Assembly (NCBI GenBank): GCA_009845505.1
Contig: VXZL01000670.1
Coordinates: forward strand, 1-9,396
Reading direction: 5' to 3'
Length of the DNA: 9,396 nucleotides
Source: Candidatus Poribacteria bacterium
GTDB lineage: Bacteria; Poribacteria; WGA-4E; WGA-3G
A model generated the notes under the pieces. It searched no databases and was not told the origin of the DNA. It worked only from the letters and a program-made list of their open reading frames with translations. The translations under genes and the position numbers were made by a program. How positions within the stretch are numbered: position 1 is the stretch's first letter; every line of letters begins with the position of its first letter. Below, in pieces: positions 1 to 5,893 of this stretch.

Positions 1-96
1 TTTACGCAAATTTAGCAGATAAGGCGAGAATTTTTTGTTTTTAACCCCCTAAATCCCCCTTATCAGGGGGACTTTAAGAGAAAATGCGTAAGTCCT
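1..96. mobile_element. MITE-like repeat, family member 1 (left edge cut by window)
   Basis: The right end (85-96) reads, on the minus strand, AGGACTTACGCA, which is identical over 12 bases to the left terminus of the element at 1669-1758. The window start (TTTACGCAAA) matches the same terminus in inverted orientation with about four outer bases missing and one mismatch. The stretch is therefore seen as a non-coding element of about 100 bp with inverted ends. Inside is a perfect hairpin at 54-71 (7-bp arms of TCCCCCT and AGGGGGA around TATC). The element ends 5 bp past the stop codon of the HTH gene. Membership of one family is inferred from the shared termini; the interiors of the two copies differ. 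Confidence 0.6.
54..71. repeat. perfect GC-rich hairpin inside the left repeat element
   Basis: Arms TCCCCCT (54-60) and AGGGGGA (65-71) enclose a TATC loop. It lies about 30 bp downstream of the HTH gene stop on the minus strand. No T-run follows it in either direction, so it is not a typical intrinsic terminator, although it may stabilise the 3' end of the transcript. Confidence 0.6.
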
Positions 97-101
97 ATTT
101 G

Positions 102-437
102 TTAAAAGGATGTAGAGATACGAAGTCCTTTAGGAGGCTCGCCAGGTGGTATCTCATGGACAACAAACTCAACGTAAATATCCAACCTATCAAGGAGTGA
201 AAGTAAACAACCAAGCGAAAAATCAGAAAATTTGCCTTTTAGCAGCGCATCCGCTTCAGACTTATTAATATCCAAAGTCTCAGCTGCCTTGCCTCCTTCA
301 AGCCCACGTTCAATCATAACGTCCCGTATTATCACAGCAAAACGAGTTTTTATGAACGCTTCATCTGAATTAGAGTCTGCTGAGTCATTGAAAGCGTCAA
401 TACTACTTTTTTTAATTTTCTTTTTTTCTTTTTTCAT
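102..437 (-). CDS. small XRE-family helix-turn-helix protein (HigA/COG5606-like), probable orphan antitoxin or regulator
   Basis: This 111-aa protein has a very Lys-rich start (residues 2-10), then an HTH region at roughly 32-85. Residues 43-70 follow the pattern E-R-G-L...AAE-L-I--S-A-ALL-G-F, and SDFSLGCLLSLLDRL follows. This is the arrangement of HigA-type XRE antitoxins, in which the HTH binds DNA and the protein neutralises a RelE/HigB-type toxin. A Shine-Dalgarno AAGGGA lies 5 bp before the ATG (443-448), which fixes the start. It starts 33 bp after the desulfurase stop on the same strand, so cotranscription is likely. No toxin gene is adjacent: upstream is the desulfurase and downstream is a repeat. 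The Lys-rich start is encoded by T-runs of 7, 4, 7 and 6 on the plus strand (407-434), which could be prone to slippage. It could equally be a stand-alone regulator. The fold is fairly sure, the role is not. Confidence 0.75.
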   Translation of the reverse strand: MKKEKKKIKKSSIDAFNDSADSNSDEAFIKTRFAVIIRDVMIERGLEGGKAAETLDINKSEADALLKGKFSDFSLGCLLSLLDRLDIYVEFVVHEIPPGEPPKGLRISTSF

Positions 438-470
438 ATCTATCCCTTCAAACTCCTACAAACCAATAGT

Positions 471-1631
471 TTATCCCCTATACAACGTCCGCATCTGTTG
501 GATGACTTTCGGTAACTTGGCAATAACGGCATCAATTTCGGCTTCGGTTGTGTCTCTGCCGAGCGAAAAACGGACGGTACCTTGTGCTAATCTCGGTGGT
601 AAGCCGAGTGCGGCAAGGACATGCGAGGGTTCCATAGAACCAGAGGTACACGCAGAACCCGTCGAGACACAGATACCTTCCATGTCCAAGCGTAAGATAA
701 GACTTTCCCCTTCGACAGATTCAAATGAAACGTTAAGCGTGCCGGGAGCGCAGTAGTCAGGGTGTCCGTTGTAATGGAGCCGATTAATGTGGGCATCTAA
801 GCCTTCACGCAAACGATGTGTTAATCGACTTAGGTGTTTGGCATAAGAAGCCTGCTCCTGTTTGGCAAAGTCGGCGGTAGCCCCAAGCCCGACGATAGCG
901 GGGACGTTCTCGGATCCAGCACGTCGATTGCGTTCATGTGAACCGCCATGGACGAGGTTGGCGAGTCGGGTACCGCGGCGGATATAGAGAACACCGATCC
1001 CCTTCGGGGCGTAAATCTTATGTCCAGAAAACGCAAGGAGATTGACACCGAGTTCTTGAACGTTCATATCCAATTTGCCGACAGATTGCACTGCATCCGT
1101 GTGGAATGGAATATCGTGTTCCTGTGCAACTTCGCATATCTCTTCAAGCGGTTGGATGGTGCCGTTCTCGTTGTTGACGTGCATGATGGAGATGAGGATT
1201 GTGGTGTCGCGGATCGCCTCGCGGAGTTGTTCAACACTTATCCGTCCGTACCTATCCACGGGAAGGTAGGTTACCTCGAAACCGCGTTGCTCCAAGTACT
1301 GACAAGTATGCAAAACGGCGTGGTGTTCTACAGACGAGGTGATGATGTGGTTACCTTTACCACGACTCTTTTGCAATTCGGTTAAGCCTTTGATGGCATG
1401 GTTATCCGACTCGGTGCCGCTGCCTGTGAAGACAATCTCACTCGGACTCTTGGCACCGATGAGTTCGGCGACCTGTTCGCGTGCGGTGTCAATGGCAGTT
1501 CTCGCTTCGCGTCCGTAAGCGTGTATACTGGAGCCGTTACCGAATGCCTCGGTGAGATAGGGCATCATGGCATCCCGGACTTCGGGACGAAGCGGCGTTG
1601 TTGCGTTGTAGTCTAAGTAGATGCGTTGCAT
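471..1631 (-). CDS. iscS: cysteine desulfurase, IscS/NifS type (class V aminotransferase fold, PLP-dependent)
   Basis: This 386-aa cytoplasmic enzyme is expected to convert L-cysteine to alanine and pass persulfide sulfur to Fe-S cluster assembly or tRNA thiolation. All hallmark residues are present. The N-terminus is YLDYNATTP. The cofactor-stacking His is in the EHHAV segment (His103). Asp179 and Gln182 sit in HTDAVQ. The PLP Schiff-base lysine is Lys205 in SGHKIYAPKG. The persulfide Cys328 is in STGSACTSGSMEP. The long Cys loop marks group I (IscS/NifS) rather than SufS. Length equals that of NifS and is slightly below E. coli IscS. No iscR, iscU, iscA or mnmA is adjacent, so its sulfur acceptor is unknown and NifS naming is equally possible. 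The ATG at 1631 has no clear Shine-Dalgarno. It sits third after two lipoprotein genes, and the gap to them was probably only about 31 bp before insertion of the 90-bp element. Confidence 0.93.
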   Translation of the reverse strand: MQRIYLDYNATTPLRPEVRDAMMPYLTEAFGNGSSIHAYGREARTAIDTAREQVAELIGAKSPSEIVFTGSGTESDNHAIKGLTELQKSRGKGNHIITSSVEHHAVLHTCQYLEQRGFEVTYLPVDRYGRISVEQLREAIRDTTILISIMHVNNENGTIQPLEEICEVAQEHDIPFHTDAVQSVGKLDMNVQELGVNLLAFSGHKIYAPKGIGVLYIRRGTRLANLVHGGSHERNRRAGSENVPAIVGLGATADFAKQEQASYAKHLSRLTHRLREGLDAHINRLHYNGHPDYCAPGTLNVSFESVEGESLILRLDMEGICVSTGSACTSGSMEPSHVLAALGLPPRLAQGTVRFSLGRDTTEAEIDAVIAKLPKVIQQMRTLYRG

Positions 1632-1649
1632 GTTTTTTGTCTATATTGC

Positions 1650-1664
1650 GATCTGGAACAGATC
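1650..1664. repeat. 15-bp palindrome upstream of the cysteine desulfurase gene
   Basis: GATCTG-GAA-CAGATC is a perfect inverted repeat with 6-bp arms and a 3-base centre, ending 18 bp before the desulfurase start codon. It could be a protein-binding site or a small hairpin in the leader. Its outer arm overlaps the left target-site duplication of the 90-bp element. No function can be shown from sequence alone. Confidence 0.45.
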
Positions 1665-1668
1665 ATTC

Positions 1669-1758
1669 AGGACTTACGCAAAATTACGGAATTCCATTAT
1701 TTATCACACGCTCAGTGCGGTTGGGAAACCGCACCTACCAGAGAATTGGGTAAGTCCT
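1669..1758. mobile_element. 90-bp MITE-like element with terminal inverted repeats and 7-bp target-site duplication
   Basis: The left terminus is AGGACTTACGCAA and the right terminus, read inward on the opposite strand, is AGGACTTACCCAA, matching at 12 of 13 positions. The element is flanked by an exact direct repeat ATCATTC (1662-1668 and 1759-1765), as expected of a target-site duplication made by a transposase. It carries no coding capacity. It has an internal palindrome GGAATTCC (1688-1695) and a perfect GGGA-loop hairpin (1715-1734). The right direct repeat contains the TGA stop codon of the COG3014-type gene, so insertion occurred at the last codon without changing that protein. Mobilisation by a transposase encoded elsewhere is inferred; none is visible here. 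Confidence 0.75.
1715..1734. repeat. perfect hairpin with GGGA loop
   Basis: Arms GTGCGGTT and AACCGCAC pair perfectly over 8 bp around GGGA. The same core (GGTT-GGGA-AACC) recurs at 9147-9166. It lies within the 90-bp element and has no T-run on either side, so it is read as part of a repeat family and not as a terminator. Confidence 0.65.
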
Positions 1759-1759
1759 A

Positions 1760-3091
1760 TCATTCATAAGTTCGGTAGTTCAGAAAGGTGATCCGATTCG
1801 GATTAATTTTAACATCTGGCACGGATTCTCGTCGACTGACCCGTCTGTTCGCATTTAAAAAAGAAAGGTTGAGCGTATGCGTCCCTGCCGGAAGCGACAT
1901 CCGCACGACAAAAATTTGATTTGGTAGCGTTTTCCACGAGCGGGTGTCCGCCTGCTCCGTCACAGCCCCTGCAAGGTTCACAAGCAGCCCTAATACTTCA
2001 TTTTCCTTGTTTGCCTTTCGATAGGCCAAATATTTCGCTACAGATCGGACTAAGGTTCGCAAGAGAATGATGGGACGCTCCGCATTAAAGGTCTCTACAG
2101 CAATGGTTTCTACGTCTGCTACAAGCACGCCTCTCTTTTGATTTTGCCCTACTGTCACCTCAATTCCTGAGAAGGACGGACGATTGGAGCGAATTGCGGG
2201 TATCGCAACGCGTAGAAGATATTCCAATTCGACATCCTTATAGACCCTCCCTTCGCGTCCTACAAGTGTCGGAACAAACTTTTCGTCCTCCACATCGTCC
2301 ACTTTCAGGATCGGAAAGGTTAAAGCCTCTTCAGTTTTGGGAGGAACGTAGCCAGTCTCATAAAAGAGAATCAACTCACCGGTATTTTCAGGACGCGGTG
2401 GCGGTTCCCCGTATTGATTTCGGTAACGTTCAACTTCATCGGTAAATCCGAGTTTGCGTGCCAATCGCACGAGTGAATTTCCGATGTTGTCTGGCATCTC
2501 TACACCGGTTTTCTCAGCGGCGTTCTGATAGTATTCTGCGGCTTGCCTGTAAGAGATGTAGGCATCATTCCATTCGCCTGCGGCTTCAAAAACCATGCCC
2601 GAAAGATTCGCAAGAAACCCGGCACCCAAGAAATCATACTTATCATCGCTCTTGAAGTAGTCGATGAGCGCCGTAGCGCGGCGGCATTCTACCAAGGCAC
2701 CGTCTAACTGACCTTGATAGACATAGTTGAGTGCGCGATAGTAGTGGCTTAAAAGCCGTTCATATCGGGTTCCAGCATACGGACGCAATTTGTCGGAAGT
2801 AACTAATGAGGTTACTTCTTTTGAAACACTCTTGGTATAGCGATCCTCTGCGATATCTCCGGCTTGATCCAACGCTGCGCTGCTTTCAGGGAAATGGTCG
2901 GCATAATGCGCAACAAGTCCAAGCTCAAACAGAAAAGGAATATCAGATTTTTTCGGTGCGTGTTTCTGAAGATAGGTATAGGCAGCTTCTGGCTGTCCTG
3001 TCTCCAAAGGTGCTATAGCTTCTGAAAACTTATAACCACCACACCCTATCAGTAGAGAGATAATAAGCAGAAACGGGAAAGCTTTAATCAT
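1760..3091 (-). CDS. COG3014-type TPR lipoprotein, partner of LpoB-like protein
   Basis: The start chosen is the ATG at 3091, giving 443 aa. The open frame extends to a TTG at 3145, but that lies inside a tandem repeat and would put extra residues before a normal signal peptide. From 3091 the protein begins M-I-K, a hydrophobic stretch, then the lipobox L-I-G-C (Cys17), so it should be a lipid-anchored envelope protein. The first half is helical with TPR-like repeats, including the segment RYERLLSHYYRALNYVYQGQ that leads to ALVECRRA. The C-terminal third has the signature EQADTRSW-TLP followed by beta strands, typical of COG3014 proteins. Biochemical function is unknown in the family. In other diderms COG3014 genes commonly sit next to lpoB, as here, suggesting a joint role in peptidoglycan synthesis or envelope maintenance. 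Its Shine-Dalgarno is weak (GAAG, 12 bp away). Its TGA stop lies within the direct repeat made by the neighbouring insertion. Confidence 0.82.
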   Translation of the reverse strand: MIKAFPFLLIISLLIGCGGYKFSEAIAPLETGQPEAAYTYLQKHAPKKSDIPFLFELGLVAHYADHFPESSAALDQAGDIAEDRYTKSVSKEVTSLVTSDKLRPYAGTRYERLLSHYYRALNYVYQGQLDGALVECRRATALIDYFKSDDKYDFLGAGFLANLSGMVFEAAGEWNDAYISYRQAAEYYQNAAEKTGVEMPDNIGNSLVRLARKLGFTDEVERYRNQYGEPPPRPENTGELILFYETGYVPPKTEEALTFPILKVDDVEDEKFVPTLVGREGRVYKDVELEYLLRVAIPAIRSNRPSFSGIEVTVGQNQKRGVLVADVETIAVETFNAERPIILLRTLVRSVAKYLAYRKANKENEVLGLLVNLAGAVTEQADTRSWKTLPNQIFVVRMSLPAGTHTLNLSFLNANRRVSRRESVPDVKINPNRITFLNYRTYE

Positions 3092-3114
3092 ATATTTTGT
3101 AATCTTCAAACAAG

Positions 3115-3238
3115 TAGCAGTGAGCAGGCACGGGGACCCGCTCAAACAGGGGCGTTACGGACATCCTACAGTCAAATAGCAGTGAGCAGGCACGGGGGCC
3201 CGCTCAAACAGAGACATTACGGACATCCTACAGTTTAA
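3115..3238. repeat. 62-bp tandem duplication, two copies, each with a hairpin
   Basis: Copy 1 (3115-3176) and copy 2 (3177-3238) agree at about 56 of 62 positions. Each contains an imperfect 22-base hairpin of the form GAGCAGGC-loop-CCCGCTC (3122-3143 and 3184-3205). The repeat fills nearly all of the gap between the two lipoprotein genes. Copy 2 overlaps the last three codons and TAG stop of the LpoB-like gene (3228-3230), so the duplicated stretch includes a second, non-functional copy of that gene end. No T-run follows the hairpins. They could attenuate expression of the downstream gene or protect the mRNA end; this is inference. Confidence 0.8.
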
Positions 3239-3863
3239 ACTTGTCGCGTCCGATAAATTTCTTAATCTTTTTGTTCCCGATCCAGATCTTTTCGTTTGTT
3301 TCAATGTTCGTCAAGGTAAGATCGGTCTGATAGAAGATGACCTGATCTCCCCCTTCGCGGTCTTCGATGGTGTTAATTTCGCCAGTCATCATGTAATCTG
3401 CGCCGAGTTCGCGTCCCATCCGTTTGACGGTCTCAAGCGCAGCGAATTCTCCTTGGTCAGCCCGTTCCTCGCGAATTTCGCCGCGTTCACTCGAACTGGA
3501 TACAGTGCGGACTTTCCCGGAATTGATAAAAGCGCGCTCAATATCAGTTACAAATGTTGCGACAGGGATATGTTCCATACTCTTATTACGGATCCCGCCA
3601 ACAATGACGACGGGTTTTCCGCCTGTATTTATACCGTGATCGTTAATCCAAGGGTGGCTCAGACAATCCCCAATAATCTCGTCGGCGACCATACGCGAAT
3701 CTGTATCGTTCCAACGTCCAGAGAGATCGATTGTCGTGTCGGCATCAACACGGGTAACCTGTTTAGAACCACTGCAACCGCTAAAAATGATTATACTCAT
3801 GAAGACGGTGTAAATTGCCAATTTATATGAGACAAACTTGGGCACCGTCAAAATTTTACACAT
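3228..3863 (-). CDS. lpoB: LpoB-like lipoprotein (penicillin-binding protein activator family, COG3417)
   Basis: This 211-aa protein is close to the size of E. coli LpoB (213 aa). The N-terminus has basic residues, a hydrophobic stretch and the lipobox F-S-G-C (Cys30), indicating a lipid-anchored envelope protein. The mature part shows the family pattern: DLSGRWNDTDSRMVADEI (47-63), KPVVIVGGIRNKS (83-95), the FVTDIERAFINSG helix (104-116), then RELGADYMMTGEI (151-163) and a final strand series ending in EKIWIGNKKIKKFI. In enterobacteria LpoB reaches from the outer membrane through the cell wall to stimulate PBP1B; whether a PBP1B exists here cannot be seen. The start is fixed by a strong AAGGAG (3872-3877) 8 bp before the ATG. 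It follows thrS by 37 bp and precedes the COG3014-type gene, so all three are probably cotranscribed. Confidence 0.85.
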   Translation of the reverse strand: MCKILTVPKFVSYKLAIYTVFMSIIIFSGCSGSKQVTRVDADTTIDLSGRWNDTDSRMVADEIIGDCLSHPWINDHGINTGGKPVVIVGGIRNKSMEHIPVATFVTDIERAFINSGKVRTVSSSSERGEIREERADQGEFAALETVKRMGRELGADYMMTGEINTIEDREGGDQVIFYQTDLTLTNIETNEKIWIGNKKIKKFIGRDKFKL

Positions 3864-3871
3864 CAGATATA

Positions 3872-3877
3872 CTCCTT
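3872..3877 (-). promoter_or_regulatory. strong Shine-Dalgarno for the LpoB-like gene
   Basis: AAGGAG on the minus strand, 8 bp before the ATG at 3863. It decides between that start and the internal Met22, which would leave a very short signal peptide. Confidence 0.75.
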
Positions 3878-3900
3878 GCTATAAGGGTCAATTTTTGTCA

Positions 3901-5688
3901 TCAGAAATCTAAGTCGGCTTCTTGAACAATTTTTTCAACGAAGGTATCAAGTGTCATTGCGCCGATGTCGCCTTCATCTCGACTTCGGACACTGACGGTG
4001 CGGTTTTCCTGTTCACGTCCACCGATAATTAGCATATAGGGGACACGTTGTAAACGGGCAAGTCGAATTTTTGCCCCAATCTTATCGTCGCTGTTATCCA
4101 ATTCAACGCGACACCCCTTTTGCGATAGCAACCGGTGGACTTCTGTGGCGTAATCAACGAAGCGTTGACTGATCGTCATGACAACACACTGGACAGGAGA
4201 GAGCCACGTCGGAAAAGCACCGGCATAATGCTCAATGAGCATGGCGATGAAACGTTCAAAACTCCCACAGATCGCACGATGGATAACGACAGGTCGTTTT
4301 TCCGAGCCATCGGGTGCGACATAGATGAGTTCAAACCGTTCAGGGAGTTGGAAATCGAGCTGGACGGTAGCACATTGTACATCTCGGTTGAGTGAATCGC
4401 GCACCTGAAAGTCAAGTTTGGGTCCGTAGAACGCAGCCTCGCCGGGATCGATACTATACTCAACCTGATTGTTTTTCAACACACTCTCAAGCATGCTTTC
4501 CGCACGATTCCAGACTTCAATATCGCCCATAAACTTGTCAGGATTGCGTGTGCTAAAATCACAACGGAACGGCAAATCAAATGTCCCGTAGATACGGTCA
4601 AAAAGTCCAAGAATGCGTTCATACTCATCGGCAATCTGGTCTTCTGTAACGAAGTTGTGCGCATCGTCTTGACACATCTGACGGACGCGCGACAAACCGG
4701 TTAACGTGCCAGTGGCTTCATTGCGATGTAACACGCCTTGGTCGTGTAGACGGTAGGGCAGGTCCCGATAACTGTGGCGCGCACTTTTATAGATAAGCAT
4801 GTGCGCCGGGCAGTTCATCGGTTTAAGTGCACTCACCGATCTCCCGTCCTCGCTTTCGATGAGGAACATGTCATCCCTGAAGTGTTCCCAATGCCCGGAG
4901 GTCTCCCAAAGACTGCTGTCATAGATAAGTGGTGTCCGTACCTCTTGATACCCTTCACTGAGATAAAGTTTTCGCACCTTTTCAGACAAATGATTATAGA
5001 CGAATGCCCCTTTGGGAAGCCAAAAAGGACTACCGGGGGATTCAGGGTGCATCTGAAAGAGTTCTAATTCGCGTCCGAGTCTGCGATGGTCGCGCTTGGC
5101 GGCTTCTTCGCGTTGTGTTAAGTATGCCTGAAGGTCGGCTTTGGTCTCCCATGCGGTACCATAAATGCGTTGTAACTGCTCGCGATTGCCATCACCACGC
5201 CAATAGGCTCCAGAAACGCGGAGCAGTTTGAAATATCGGCACTCGCCTGTTTTTTCGACGTGCGGTCCTTTACAGAGGTCAGTGAAATCACCGTTGTGAT
5301 AGATAGAAACACCTTCGTCAGCGACCCCTTCATCACTGGCGTTGACCTCCTGATCGGAGATCCCGTCGATTAATTCGAGTTTGAATTTTTGGTTTCGTTC
5401 GCCAAACCATTCGCGAGCCTCATCGTAGGTCCACGTCTCCTGTTGGAAAGGCACATTGGCTTTAATCATCGCCTTCATGTGCTTTTCGATCTCCGGGAAA
5501 TCGTCGGGTGTAATGGGACGTGGCACCTCCATATCGTAATAGAACTCGTTCTCAATCGGGGGTCCGATTGCGAGTTTGACGGTACGTTCGCCATCTGGGA
5601 ATAATTGTTGGACGGCATACGCCATGATGTGCGCGGTTGAATGGCGTAGGCGTTGTCCGTAGTCTTCAGGTTGATTGGGTTCAGGCAT
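3901..5688 (-). CDS. thrS: threonyl-tRNA synthetase lacking the N-terminal TGS domain
   Basis: This class II synthetase joins threonine to tRNA-Thr in the cytoplasm. At 595 aa it is about 45 shorter than E. coli ThrRS (642 aa). It opens directly with the editing domain: RHSTAHIMAYAV supplies His16 and His20, and DLCKGPH supplies Cys139 and His143, equivalent to the E. coli H73, H77, C182 and H186 that clear Ser-tRNA-Thr. The catalytic core has motif 2 HRNEATGTLTGL (Arg322), zinc ligands Cys293 (MNCPAH), His344 (QDDAH) and His470 (VIHRAICGS), and motif 3 Arg479. The anticodon-binding domain covers roughly 498-590. An in-frame TAG lies three codons before the ATG, so the missing TGS domain is real and not a mis-called start. 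There is a small DEGVADEGV direct repeat at 119-127, just before the editing Cys. The gene is first in the left run and is not followed by infC-rpmI-rplT as in many bacteria. Confidence 0.96.
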   Translation of the reverse strand: MPEPNQPEDYGQRLRHSTAHIMAYAVQQLFPDGERTVKLAIGPPIENEFYYDMEVPRPITPDDFPEIEKHMKAMIKANVPFQQETWTYDEAREWFGERNQKFKLELIDGISDQEVNASDEGVADEGVSIYHNGDFTDLCKGPHVEKTGECRYFKLLRVSGAYWRGDGNREQLQRIYGTAWETKADLQAYLTQREEAAKRDHRRLGRELELFQMHPESPGSPFWLPKGAFVYNHLSEKVRKLYLSEGYQEVRTPLIYDSSLWETSGHWEHFRDDMFLIESEDGRSVSALKPMNCPAHMLIYKSARHSYRDLPYRLHDQGVLHRNEATGTLTGLSRVRQMCQDDAHNFVTEDQIADEYERILGLFDRIYGTFDLPFRCDFSTRNPDKFMGDIEVWNRAESMLESVLKNNQVEYSIDPGEAAFYGPKLDFQVRDSLNRDVQCATVQLDFQLPERFELIYVAPDGSEKRPVVIHRAICGSFERFIAMLIEHYAGAFPTWLSPVQCVVMTISQRFVDYATEVHRLLSQKGCRVELDNSDDKIGAKIRLARLQRVPYMLIIGGREQENRTVSVRSRDEGDIGAMTLDTFVEKIVQEADLDF

Positions 5689-5780
5689 TGTGATCTACTC
5701 TCATTATGTCGATTCGTAGTAGTTAGAAAATTGTTCTCAATAGACTTAACGTCTTCTTTCAAATTTCGGTTTACGCAATT

Positions 5781-5810
5781 ATTTTACATCATTTCATAGA
5801 GAAATGCCAA
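5781..5810 (-). promoter_or_regulatory. putative sigma70-type promoter for thrS
   Basis: On the minus strand TTGGCA (5805-5810) and TAAAAT (5781-5786) are separated by 18 bp, each 5 of 6 to consensus. The resulting leader to the ATG at 5688 would be about 85 nt. The 205-bp gap (5689-5893) shows no T-box specifier or antiterminator motif. It is the only gap on the left side large enough for an operon promoter. This is a pattern match only. Confidence 0.45.
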
Positions 5811-5893
5811 TCAAAAATATCCCAATCAAGGCAAATCCTTTCAGCGGCCAGAATCGAGGCGGACTTCACAATGAAGATCACCTACGATAAAAT

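Noticed and set aside
54..71. Intrinsic terminator of the left operon
   Set aside because: The hairpin is strong but is not followed by a T-run on either strand and belongs to a repeat element.
232..756. 174-aa plus-strand open frame
   Set aside because: It spans the antisense of the HTH gene and the end of the desulfurase gene, both strongly supported by motifs; its own translation shows no family features.
948..1385. 145-aa plus-strand open frame
   Set aside because: Antisense to the desulfurase core, including the PLP-lysine region; no recognisable protein pattern.
3092..3145. 18-residue N-terminal extension of the COG3014-type lipoprotein
   Set aside because: It needs a TTG start within the tandem repeat and would place residues before a complete lipoprotein signal peptide that begins at 3091.
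3115..3238. CRISPR-like array
   Set aside because: Only two directly abutting 62-bp units with no spacers; this is a tandem duplication.
5771..5781. Half of a MITE terminus (TTACGCAATT)
   Set aside because: Only about eight bases match the terminus, the AGGAC outer end is absent, and there is no partner in inverted orientation nearby.
5689..5893. T-box riboswitch before thrS
   Set aside because: No T-box core sequence or antiterminator pairing is visible in the 205-bp gap, and no terminator hairpin with T-run.
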